From positions 18,894,585 to 18,958,584 of the forward strand of contig NC_062977.1 in the NCBI RefSeq assembly GCF_023078275.1: a stretch of 64,000 bases of DNA. The letters run 5' to 3'. The notes under the pieces were generated by a model. The model was not told the DNA's origin. It did not search any database and was given only the letters and a program-made list of their open reading frames with translations. The stretch is from Leguminivora glycinivorella. Its lineage: Eukaryota; Arthropoda; Insecta; Lepidoptera; Tortricidae. Positions 1 to 12,800 of the stretch are shown in pieces. Made by a program: the position numbers and the translations under genes. Positions within the stretch are counted from its first letter, which is position 1. Each line of letters starts with the position of its first letter.

Positions 1-590
1 AAAATGCAAAAGCGATTTTAATTTTAAACTAATTAAGGCAAAAATTTTGACCAAAGAACCAGTTTCGGTCCTAAAATAGTTCGACTTTGATGCTAAATAT
101 CACAGAATCAATGAGCTGTGAAGTAGGTACCTAATTATGGGATGCTAGTTTGTTTAAAGACGATTCTGTTAATATGATATGCTTCAGAAACTATCGTAAT
201 ATTCATAATAGCAATGGATTCAAATCGAAGCTCATCGGAGTAGAGAATCCCCTTAAGAAATGTCGTTATTTAATATATCATGGAAAAAATACAAATGTTT
301 GCAAAGAACGGTGGCTTTATACGTAACTGCAATATTTGCAGGACAGAACGAAGTAATTATAAATGCACAGTGAAGGTTAAATATGAATAAAAGCGCGAGC
401 GGAGCGAGCGCGAAATTTTTTCATTATCAAAACGTCGCTCCTGGCGGTTTGACCCTAGTGTAAATTCGCCACTGGCATGGACCCCAAAAATATAGTACTT
501 TTGCGTACTATATATGCTTCATCTAGAATATAGTACGCTGGGCCAAAATATAGTACAGTACTATATTATATAGTACGGTTGGCAACCCTA
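1..590 (-). mobile_element. Non-autonomous hAT-type element, copy 1 (cut by the window edge)
   Basis: Reverse complement of the first ~590 bp of the complete element at 25370-26644, with very few differences (one A more or less in an A run is visible). It ends at GTTGGCAACCCTA (578-590), the 13-bp hAT terminal inverted repeat. Its other end lies before position 1. It holds no transposase ORF. It sits just upstream of phosphatase exon 1. Confidence 0.85.
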
Positions 591-693
591 GTTGACAGTG
601 ACTTCAACTTCGTTTTCTTTTGCTTGCTAACAAGGGATTGTTGATCGATTGTGTGATAATAGTTTATTCTGTTGACCTAATTAGTTTTTGAAA
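591..693 (+). promoter_or_regulatory. Residual leader between hAT element and phosphatase ATG
   Basis: 103 bp, AT-rich, with no TATA box at a usable distance. It runs from the transposon end (possible target duplication gttgacag) to the ATG. It must hold the 5' UTR of the present gene. A loose initiator-like acagtgac occurs at 594-601 but is weak. Transcription may start inside the hAT element or in an exon upstream of the window. Confidence 0.35.
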
Positions 694-863
694 ATGGGTG
701 ATAAAGAAGATTATTTGACGACGTACCGAGTGTTTTTTGAAAACTTTGCGGCGACAGTGAACCCCGAGGACCAGCTCCCAGTGAATATCGCGGGCTATAC
801 CATCACGGAGAGCGAGCTGCCGGGCGAAGTCTTGTACTGGACCACCCAGTATTTATCAGAGAA
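694..863 (+). CDS. PP2C phosphatase exon 1 (start codon)
   Basis: ATG at 694 in context gaaaATGGG opens 56 codons plus two bases (AA), ending at AA|gtaagta, a consensus donor. The reading starts MGDKEDYLTTYRVFFENF and ends YWTTQYLSE. The joined codon AA+A gives Lys. This segment corresponds to the non-catalytic N-terminal region of the PPM1E/F group. The 103 bp before the ATG are all that is left of the leader before a hAT transposon end, so the promoter is either within or beyond that element. Confidence 0.88.
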
Positions 864-3800
864 GTAAGTACTCATTTCAACATTTGTGATCATTGATGAT
901 GATAAAAAATTTAATGTAACTATTAGGTTAACAGACACACACTACACACTGGAACATAATATAACTTTTTAGAGTTTCTTGTAAGAAAATGAAATCGTTT
1001 TTAAATACATAATAGAAAATATTCGAGAAGAACAGTAATTTCTACACATTTTCTACATTGATCCTTGTATTGTAATGTATTGAAAGCTACCTTCATGAAA
1101 AAAAAAATGCCTCTTATTCATTAGAATTTTAAAGTATATATATATATATATGAAACAAAACTATGGAAACGGATTAAATTGCGTATAATGAATTTAAAAT
1201 ACATCCTGACGTTTCGAACTCTTTACAGCGTTCGTGGTCAACGGGTGACAGGAAAAATTAAAATGTGCAAAAGCGGGTAGCTTACAAGAAATATTAACGA
1301 ACCATGACCACAAATAATCTAGATTTCTAAGGCAGGTTCACACACTATTAATAAAGCTAGTTATACAATATTCAAAAAATTTTTACCATTACTCTGTTAA
1401 AAAAAATAAATAATAATAATTAACCAATTAATCTACACAAAATTGAAAAAGAAACAAACTGCAAATGTCCAACACCATACAACACAAATGCCTCACAGCC
1501 TTCGTCGTGCTTGTTCCATTATCAGATGTACTACTGGATCCCAAGCCAAGCCGTTTCCATAGTTTTATTTCATGAGTAACTATCGCGGTAACCGAAGACA
1601 ATATTATATATATATATAATTTTTTGCACTATATCTAACCATTTGTTCAGTGAGAGGGCCTAATACATTTTTAATTTTTAATGATTCTCTATTTATTACA
1701 TCATTTGCCTAAGATGTAGGTATGTAATGTAGCCTGTGTGCTTTAAAATCAGTTGGACATAACTACCTACAATATACAAAATTGTAAAAATGATAAATGA
1801 TGAACTCTGTGGGTCATTCACCTTGAAAACATCTTTAAAGGGCTGGCTTTCCTTGTTGTAACAGGTGTGTTCCTAACATATGTTGTACAAACATGTACCA
1901 CAAATTTAAAATTACACTTTAGAACAATAGCTTCGTATTTGCATAATTCTTCTTTTATTTTAAAGTTTTGTTTATGTCTTAACCTATTGTATGTAAGTCC
2001 GAAGACTCACATGAGATACAAACATAATAAATCTCAGTCACAAATATCCATACTAATATTATAAATGCTAAAGTGTGTGTGTCTATTTGTTTGTCCATCT
2101 TTCACGGCAAAATGGAGCGACTAACTGACATGATGTTTTAGGTGGAGATAGTTGAAAGGATGGAGAGTGACCCTATACACTGAGGTATGAATGTATTGTT
2201 TGCGCAGTGTAATTGGTTGTGGCTGTCCACAGTGGATTTTATATTTTCCACCTTATGGTGTCTATCTATCTATCTATCTATAGCCATAGCTGGGCACCGT
2301 TAATCAAATAGGTAACTTCGATAATTGCTAATCCGTTACTAAAAAAGTTCACTTCGTTAATTGTTAAAGCGATACATTTTGACAAATTTAACGTACAAAT
2401 TTAATTTAAGTTAAAGTTAATCGATAATCCATTAACATGTAAAAAAAATGAATTTTACTGTAGGTATTTAGTTGTATCAGTAATCCACTATAATGTATTA
2501 TATTTCTGTAAAAGCCCGAAGTACACCAAGCCTATTGGACTCTAGGCTGCACGCGGAAGCCAGTGATCACCTGAGCTACTGCCGCGAGCTGTGTCAGGAG
2601 AGCTACAAAATTACAGCAGGCGGAAGCGTGATGCCAACAGTGTTGGGATTCTTGGGGGGACTTGGGGCGGTAGTAGAGGCTAGGGAAGTGAATGTGGTCG
2701 TAAATTGGGCTCGACTTTGCTGACCTATCACTAGAACAGTCGCCATGGTAAAACTTAGGATTCACCGAATCAACGTTGGTAAAAGCGAACCCACGTGGAG
2801 AATACTCCTTTAGGTAGTATTTCGGGCTTTTAGCGACCGACATCCGTAAAACCTGGGATTTACCGGTAAATCCTAAGATTTACCGTACTTCAAGCTTTTA
2901 TAGTAGCGTTCGAAACATGTTTTTCGCAGCGCAGATGGCGCCTGTGCCCTGCTGGATTAACGGACTCGGAGAAGTTTAACGGAAGTAAACGAGTCCGGTA
3001 ACATTTTTTAAAGTTAACTTAAAAGTTAATCCGTTAATCGGAATGTTAACTTCGTTAATTAACGATTAACGGATTAACGAGTTCTATCTATTCTATCTAT
3101 CTATTTAGCCTTTTCTTCTGAACGTGGTGTTTGTGATTGTTTGTTTAGATGAAGTCGCGTAGTTCAGTGTGCCTGTTGGCATAGGCCTCCTCCAGCTCTT
3201 TCCAGTATTTCCTCTGCCTGTTACGAACGAGTTAATGCCCAGCTATGTTTATAGCAGCCTTTAAAGTGCCCGTCTTCGGACATAGGCCTCCTCTCCATTC
3301 CTCCACGCTTGTCGGTCCATTGCCATACGCATCCAGTTATCGCCAGCCAGTTGGCAGATGTCATCTCTCCATCTAATCATCATCATGGTGTATGTTTAAA
3401 CATTTTTTTTTATTCGCTATTTGGTCAGTTAACCCGCCACCAGCCACTTGGTGATGACTAATTGTCACGAGTAATCAGTGGCCATGACTAAAACTCCCCC
3501 AGTTTTTCCATAAAAGCAGTACAGGTGATATATGCGCATAATAAAGCACTTGTCTAATTTGTCAGTGCGTTGTTCTCGGGAATTGCGTAATGGCTTGTAG
3601 CACACCTCGGACACTGGCGATCAAATATATGAAAGAGGCGCGTTCCTAGCACACAGTCTAAGCTCGTGTAGATAAACGCGTGCCATGCTTGTATGAGTGA
3701 AATATGGCAGGTCGACTGCTAGCGGGTTTGACAGGCGGTAACTGTCAGGTAACCGAGAGGGGGTGGGCGGCACTTTCAGCGGGGAGCGGGAGTGGCCATA

Positions 3801-6800
3801 CTGTACGATAGTATTCTTTATTATACTGTGCTTGTAGCGGGACAATGCTGCTCATCCAGACAAGGGTGACAAAGTTCTGATTGAAAATTCTCAGGTTTTT
3901 TTTAACATGAGCACTTTTTTTTTCGAGCAACGGAGATGGTTTGGAGAAAATTACATACAATTTTTATATTAAAACGGCATTTGATCAGTGCATTAAACAC
4001 AACTTTTCATGATACCAGTAATATACTACCTACCTACCAAGTACGATATTCGCATCAATTGTTTGTACTTGTAGCGTTTTAGAGTAGCGCGGACGACAAA
4101 ATCAACTTCGAATACAAATTGGTCCCGCGGATCGCTCTGCGCGGACGGTCCGTGTGACACTAAAACCAGCCTGAACTAAGGGTTCTACATAAGTGTAGTA
4201 AAACCGAAGTTATACAATCGCCGAAACATAGCCCAAAATTCTGGGGCAATCCCCGTTTTTCCGGCCGTGTGGCGACTCTAATGCCGACCGGCGATCGCAA
4301 TCTCGATCCAACTGGGATGACGTATTGTCCGCATTGTATAGGAAAAAACTACTCCATAATTACATACCAGAGGACAATACGTACACGTTCTAGTGCGATG
4401 ATGATGATTCATTCACGAGCCCTACTTACCTACCTATGTTTATGAATTATTTTTCCCGTTAACAACACCGGAAGTCAACGATTAAGTTTTTTGGGTAGTT
4501 GATTTGATTACGTAAATTATAGGTTTACGGTAATCCATAAAAAACACTTGCCCGATATACTAATATCATTTTTCTACTACTACTGATAATATCCTGATAC
4601 ATAACTTCTCAAGTTCTACTGATATCGGAAGTACTCATAAATATGTACATAATGTACATAATAATAATGTAATGTAATGTAATGTGTATGTGTGTAAGTA
4701 GTAGTACATAAGTACTACTCATAATTCACAATGGAAACTTTTGATTGCATGGGAATAAAATAATCTGACCATATTGCAAAAGTGCGCTGCTCGTAAAAAT
4801 AAGGCAAGCTCCAAAAGGATGTAAAAAGTCCGAGTTGCAACGAGTCTCAAGTTTCCATCCACTTGATACTAACTCAATTGTTAGGATATCAGTCATGTAC
4901 CGAGTAATTATGTACATAAGGCAGATGAACTAATGAAGCGACGATTGATTCATTGATTTTTCACCAGCCGTTTGTCATCCTCGGATGTGACGTTATCAAT
5001 TAGTCAGTGCAACGTGGCTTGTGCCCAGTGTCCACCACTTGTACACACAATATGTATTTTCCTATAGTTTACCTACCTATAGCTCATATAGGTGAGAGCA
5101 CACGTGGAAGACCAATAACAATACGGGAAACATAAACACATCTTATGTAGGTACGTAAATAGCAATACTGCACTGTAAATGACGACTATTGGTATTATTG
5201 GTACAGTCGCCATCAGGTATCGGAGCGGTCAAGGTGCTCACAAATATCTGAACATGCCTCTATCACCTCTATTGTCATTGCCAAGCCGATATTTAAGCCG
5301 TGTTCAGATATTTTATCGCGACCCGGCCGCTTAGATATATCTGATGGTAACGGTATACAACATACAACGTATCTTTACTTATTATTCCGAGTCTAGTTTT
5401 TTTTGATTAATGTGACAAATGATTTGCAATAGGTAGTTACAGAATTACCCGTTAAAACTGGTTATGTTCAATAATAGGTACCTACCTGCCCATTGTTTTA
5501 TTTTTATTACATGCAGAAGGCATATTCCGGTAACGTGATAGTGATAAACGTTAACCGTAGATAAATCGGTCGTCATTCAAATTTGTAGATAAATTCTTAG
5601 TCTTCCTTAAACCACCGTAGACCGTGTTTGCCTGTTTGGTTTATGATATGAGCCACAGAAGCAGATGATGAATGTTCGCAACATTAAGGAACTAAACTAC
5701 CTTGGAACTTCATTATTAAACTCACCATTCAAAGTTAAGAATAAAGGCATCCATTATACCTATAGGCTTATGCTTTCTGCCGTATTTGCATGACGTCATG
5801 TGGGGTTAACCCATTTGTGCCCAGAGCCTGCTATTCACGAGACTAAACTACCACTCTGACTTTTCAGATAAGGGATAACCTGTATAAAAGTACCTAATGT
5901 AAGAACTCTGAGATCACCACTCAATCACTCACTAATTAGTTTGTCGTGTTGTTGAGAATTGAGATGATTGCTTTCGGTGGATAATGGAAATAACAACCCT
6001 CTTACCATTTCTTTGTCATCGCCCACCCAGCGGGAGGTGTTCGACTCTGACGTGCGTGTGATATAGTGATATTATATAATATTTACGCGTATTAGGTGAC
6101 ACTATCCACTACTCCCCTTTATTTTCACGCACTGCTCTGCAAGGTAAAGGAATGACCGCTCTGAACCCGCCGCTTCCGTGCTCACAGATGTTCCCTTCAA
6201 TGCACCCGGATGCGCTAGCCAAATGACGCTAACGAAAGAACATTCCTACTCATGTTATTTGCTTTACGCATTCGTGTGTATTTTACCTCTTTTACTCATA
6301 TTCCGGCCTTCGAAGGTGTTATTTTTCTCAGGAGTTTCCAACCAATGAGTAGAGACTAGAGAGACGGCAAGGAGACGAAAAAGTTATCTTAAATGTATGA
6401 TCTTCGGATTTTTATTGCATTTATTGACAACCATTATCATTAACTTGTCACAAACGGAAGGCCGCCGGCCGGGCCGATGCAGTAAATATTTTTGTATTAT
6501 TTGAAATCTAGTTTCTTTCGGTTTCGGTCCAGTTTCCAAGGAAGGACTGATTTAGGTAATGAATATTTATCATAGCCAAGTGCAGGGGACAAGGGCCATC
6601 TGGTTCTGACTGACTTACACTGTCTTAGGCTCCAGTTTCTAATGCAAAAAAAAATTGAACAGGGATCTGAGATGGAAAAGGAGAAATGAAAGAAGATCTC
6701 GAAAATCATCGAAATTGGTCAAGATCGGAATATTTAGGAAATGTAGAGAGATGTGAGAAAGGCTTGGCAGTGGTATACGCTGAACTATACTTTCCTCGTA

Positions 6801-9800
6801 AAAGTAAGGTTAGTTACTAACAAATAGATAGTATTGAAAAATCACCGGCTTTAGCGATGAGACAGCGAGTAATGGGGATCGTGATAAGTCCGTGGATTCC
6901 TGCTTGAATCTACCGCTATTTATTATGTCACTTTTAAGGATATGCAATGAAAGGCATTTCAAAGGTACGAGGGCGACGGCAATTTCTAATATTTGGTGGT
7001 GGTGGTACACTCGGATGGTGTTTTTTTACGCACTAGTGCGAGAAGTTGTTCATTATATGTCAGGTCGAAACTTCGGAGGGCCATCTGTACTGAAAAACGT
7101 CGTACGATACACCTGCGAAGAGGAAATTCGTAACTCGTGTCGATTTAAAACTGATCGTGTTTTAATTTATCGCCACTCGTTTCGAACTTCCTTTTTTACG
7201 CACTTGTATCGTAATGTACTATTATAAAACAATTTTAGAAAAAAATGCGTTCATATATTTTGTAGAAGTTAAGATGCTACCTAGGTACCTACTAGATATT
7301 GGATTGAAACTTGTAAGACCCAATATCAAGTAGACCCAATCTAGTATTATAGCGGAGAAGTATTTGCATAATAATACAAAATAAATAACAATTCCATGAA
7401 TAACTGCATATTACTTAGTCCGTTTTCACATTATCCGATCCGATATCGGAAGTCGGGAGAATTTCAATAGAAAAAATCCAAGATGGCGCCTGTAATGTAT
7501 GGGATATCGGTCCGACATCCGATATCGGATCGGATAATGTGAAAACGCACTTACAGTTAATTGTAGTCGTTATATAATTTTTATTAAGAAACCATAAGTA
7601 GTAGTTCATATCGCTTATCTAATCGCTTTCATTCTACTTAACCAGACTGGAAAGATTACGATCGAATGTGTATGGGTTCTTAGGTACTCCCCTATGCACG
7701 ATGGTCATGTCGGTTCATTATGAAACATTTCTGAAGTAATAGTTATGAAGTACGGTTAATTTGTTTTCAGTACAGATGGTGTTTTTTTACGCACTAGTGC
7801 GAAAAGTTGTTCATTATATGCCAGGTCTAAAGTCCGGAGGCTCATCTGTACTGAAAAACGTCGTACGATACACGTGCGAAAAGGAAATTCGTAACTCGTG
7901 TCGATTTAAAAACGTTTTGAACTTTTTTACCCTTCGGTCGTGTTTTAATATATCGCCACTCGTTTTGAACTTCCTTTGTTAATTTATAGCTGCCAAACGT
8001 TAAAGCTGACAGCAGGCCAGTCTATCCTCGCGGCGTACGTAAAAAAAAACTGCAGTAAAAACATAATAGGTCTCATTCCAATTACAGAGCATTCGAATAT
8101 AAAGCAATAGCCAGCGAGGTGGTCTCGTATTAACAGTATCTACGTTATATCATATACATATTTACATAGTACAGTCGCCATCAGATATATAAGAGCGCCC
8201 GAGGTAGGCAATAGAGGCGTGTTCAGATATTTTTGAGTACCTCGGGCGCTCTTATATATCTGATGGCGACTGTACATACAATTAACCCGGTACCCCCGGT
8301 ACCTAAGAGTACACTTATTGCGGCTTCATTCATGTTTTTTCATTCTTTGACCGCCAAAGGCGTTAACTGACTACTGCCCAATATCAACCTTTGTAGGTAC
8401 ATTCTGAAAAGGTTCACGATGACGAGTTGCACACAATGGGTTTTACTCCCGTAGGAGTGATCAAAGGGTTAATTTTATTGTAATGTTATAGTGACTTATG
8501 AGAGTTTTGAATTTACATTAAAAAAAATGTAGAATTTGCATTCAAGTCCTCTTTATCTAGAGTATACCGTCAGGCGTCAATCTAGGTGGGCTTATGCGAT
8601 ATTCTATAATAATGTGTAATTCGCGGGACGCTCCATTTCTTCCCGCCTGTGCGGTAAGCGACCGTACAAGCAAATTGCATGTTACGACCATCTGCCGAGT
8701 TGCGTAACCTAACTGCATTGGATTGCAATTACAATAGCAATTTGTTTACTTGATGCGGTACGCGTGTACGAGTATTGTTTACTAATTAGCTGAAAAGGCT
8801 ATTGACGATCTGTCGATTATCGAATTGGTGCGAGAAGTCGGTGTTAGTACTCGTAACGTTTGCAGCTTTAATCCAAAGAAAATTTGAAAATTCACAGTCC
8901 TTTTTAGAGTTCAGTCTTTTCTAGAGGTAAGAAAATAACCGAATAAATGTAAATAAGTGACTGGTCTCTTTTCGCACAGACGCTACCCTTAAAACATTTT
9001 GATGGCCTGAGGCTGAGACATATGTCAATACGAAAAGTCGGATTGGCATGTGGAAAGATGTAATAGACTGATTACACTATTGGGCGTAGAAATTTTTTTT
9101 AATGTGCACAAAAACCAAATCGCAGCTAAGCTAATACTGATAGTCATGTTCGTCTAAATTACTGTAGGTACCAGTGGCGGCTGGTGAATTTTTTTGCTAG
9201 GCAACACTATAACTGACATTAAGGTACTTTATTAGTAGTCAATTTTAGGCAAGCCGGTGGGAATCGGCTTGTATGGACCAGCCGCTGCTGGTAGGTACTG
9301 AATATGACATGAGTCTTTACATATCATTATTTTTAAATCGGGACTTAATCGCGTATAACTACATATTAAACTGACCTCCAACGTTTCAAGGACGGCGTTG
9401 TCCCCGTGGTCTCGGAGAAGACTGGCTTGAAATGACATCAACACCTTCTGACAGCCGCGCGAGTTTTTCGAACTACCCGCACTTGGTTTTGATTATCAAC
9501 TTGAACTGTTTGCGCACTAGGGATGTTACTCTGTCGACATACAACACTGACGATATTCGATTTAACGACTGTCGATATTATTTTCGGCTTACACTTATTA
9601 ATGACAGGATTCCATGTGGATGAGATCCTAAAACCTTCGTCCCGATTGAAATTGCGATGTTTTTTGATTTCAATGGCTTCACGCACTTTTCTACTGTAGA
9701 AATGGCGTTCCGTGGAAAGGACTTTAGGGTCATGTAGTTCGATCCAGTGGTTTGGCCCTGACTCTAACAAATGTTCAGCCACGGCAGACTTGTTGACCTG

Positions 9801-12800
9801 ACGATTTTTCACAGCCGCGATGTGCTCCTTTACCCTTTCTTCTATGGTGCGCTTAGTTTCTCCAATGTAGGAGCTACCACAACTGCAATCAATTTTATAA
9901 ACGCCAGGTGATTGAAACGGTATAACGTCCTTAGGTGATTTTAGGCTTCCTGCAACTTTGGATAATGGCGTGTACACCGTCTTTATAGAGTACTTTCCAA
10001 GTACTGTACCAACCTTATCCGTCACACCTTTAACATACGGCAGAAATGCCGGTTGAAATCAAATCATTGAAATCAAAAAACATCGCAATTTCAATCGGGA
10101 CGAAGGTTTTAGGATCTCATCCACATGGAATCCTGTCATTAATAAGTGTAAGCCGAAAATAATATCGACAGTCGTTAAATCGAATATCGTCAGTGTTGTA
10201 TGTCGACAGAGTAACATCCCTAGTGCGCAAACAGTTCAAGTTGATAATCAAAACCAAGTGCGGGTAGTTCGAAAAACTCGCGCGGCTGTCAGAAGGTGTT
10301 GATGTCATTTCAAGCCAGTCTTCTCCGAGACCACGGGGACAACGCCGTCCTTGAAACGTTGGAGGTCAGTTTAATATGTAGTTATACGCGATTAAGTCCC
10401 GATTTAAAAATAATGATGTGTAATAATCGTGAAAGTTTAAATCAGAGTCTTTACATACCCAATAGTTATAGAATAAGTACATCGATGCTATACAAGCAAT
10501 GTAAACTATAGTCATTATTGAATGTCTGGACACAGTGCGTTCGTGTGAATGAGTAAACGTCCATGTAAGCTGTTACATTATTCATACAGCCCTAATGCAT
10601 TGGTACGAAATATGAAACTGGCTCTAGTAAACACATACACACACGATAATAAGATGTCAGTGTCTTAATATAGACTTGTGAAACTTGGCAATATAACGCT
10701 TGAGATCATCAATTAGTGTGCATCTGAGCGTGGGGTCTTTAAAATTCATGGGTATAAAAAGAGTTGCGCAATTATCTTGAGGGATAATCAAAAGTAGAGA
10801 GGTGCCGATTAACTTTTACGCACGTACCCATCAACATTTGGTCGATGTACGTCACATCACATACCAAATAAGTTGTTCTTATGTCATGTCACCTCTTGTC
10901 GAGCCGTGTGATAGCCCAAATTGTTTCGGTTTAGCCTTATCCATAATGGCATCGTTAACAATATAACAATACCTGAGACTACTGCTGTACTGTAAAGGGG
11001 TTTATCTCAAGGAGATTTGTACCGCCAAACCTTAAACAAATAACAAACAAAAGAAGAATAGCGAACCATAGCCAACCGTATCAACCTCAGCCAATTATTA
11101 CGATATGGCTGCTGCAACTTCTACTGCATGACTACAAGAAAATCTTTCATATGGAAATAGGTTTGGACTGGACAACCCATAAGTAGAAATTTTGCGACTG
11201 ATTCATTTATGAAAATTGTGCGTTAATATCACGCACTCTTACATTAAGTGGTGAATTGGTGATGTCTGCTACTTGACAATTGAACCGAACAATACGCTAA
11301 AAAAACTATGCCAAATGGTGCCGCATACTGAATAATTACCGAATGTTCGGCGCACCTCTAATCAGAAGGTCTCTTCAGCTTTCTCTATTGGACGTGGGAT
11401 GCCGTAGGTTGGTTACTTGGATGCACAAATTGGCACGAGAGCCGCGTGGGACGCGGATGCCTGATAGTACCATTGTCAACAAACTTGATTGGACAATCTT
11501 GGACCTTATTTAAAGCTGATAAGGTCTGCAGAAGGTAAAATAACCGAGTTTCTGTTATTACGGGAGTCAACGTACCGCTCCGCACTGCCCTTCATGTTTA
11601 ACGTTAATCAGTTAAATTACGGTCATGGGGATCAACTGTTGACTTCTAAATCTCTTAAGACAGGCCTTGAGTGTCTTTATATCACATACAAGATGTAGTG
11701 CGAAAAGTGTTTCCTTCGTTTAAAGGTTCGTATTTGTGATGCTAGTTCAGTTAATGTCAGTACATCTTGTACCGAGAGAGACTGACTGAAATGAAATGAA
11801 ATGAAATGAAATGAAATGAAATGAAATGAAATATTTATTTTTCAAGTAGGCATATTACAATGCGCATATGAACGTCAAATAAAGCTACGCCGGCTCTAAC
11901 CTTACGCCTCAGCCTCGAGAAGATTTCAGTCCCCCCTCAGTTGGGAGGGGGGTATCCACTATGGGACCGGCAAGAAACTCGGCGGGCAACTTCTTTTCAA
12001 AACATTACATCTTATAATTAACATGCATTAAATAACAACATACAATTTAACATGCAAAAGTATTCATCAAGGAATATGAAATGGAAAAGGAAATAGCATG
12101 ACACGTTCGTACGTTTCTGTAACAATACGTAGGCAACTCTTTTCGCACTACATCTGTACACCCTAACTAAATAGGTTTGTTCCTTGATAATTTCGTGATT
12201 TTTCTGCCTGTCTTCACGTTGAAAATATCGAAAAGTCACTTGTTTAAGTCAGTAAAACGCTAGATTCAGAGACAGACCATTTTAGGACTGGTTTAAATTC
12301 TTAATCTGGTTTAAATTAATAAGTTACTAACGTAACAGATCCTTCACTTGCCCGCAAAATGACAAATACCTAATACGCTTTATTTAACTAATATGTACTA
12401 ACAAGTTCCTACGTAAAACTCAGAAGAATAGTAGGTACGTGGTACGTGATCAGTTGATCACAAAGGCGGGCGCGTGGCGCCCCTCGACCACTTGTTCATT
12501 CGAATGAACGGGTAGCGTGTAGGTACGCGCGACCGCGAGCGAGTGACGTAGGCCTGTCTAGACGTAGAAATGTCCATATCTTATTCCATCTGATTTTAGA
12601 AATAAAATTGTACGATTATAAAGACAATGGATTCTTCATTAATTCATGGCCGATAGTGATGAAATAAAAAGATTTGCCAACGATTTCAACGACTCTGAAT
12701 TTTATCAACTCTCGGATTATTCCATACATAGTTTAAACAAACGCAGCATCTTTCGAGCAGTTTGACCTTCCAGCCGGAACTGAAAATTTAATATCCGGCG

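Noticed and set aside
6892..7227. 111-codon ORF on the plus strand
   Set aside because: It spans the dispersed repeat at 7016-7215, whose second copy has a different reading; no coding signature.
9172..9220. hAT left end (cagtggcggctggtgaattt)
   Set aside because: Resembles a hAT terminus, but no matching right end or target duplication was found nearby.
9432..10308. Identical 63-codon ORFs on opposite strands
   Set aside because: They lie in the inverted arms of the Penelope-like element; the real frame is the GIY-YIG one on the minus strand.
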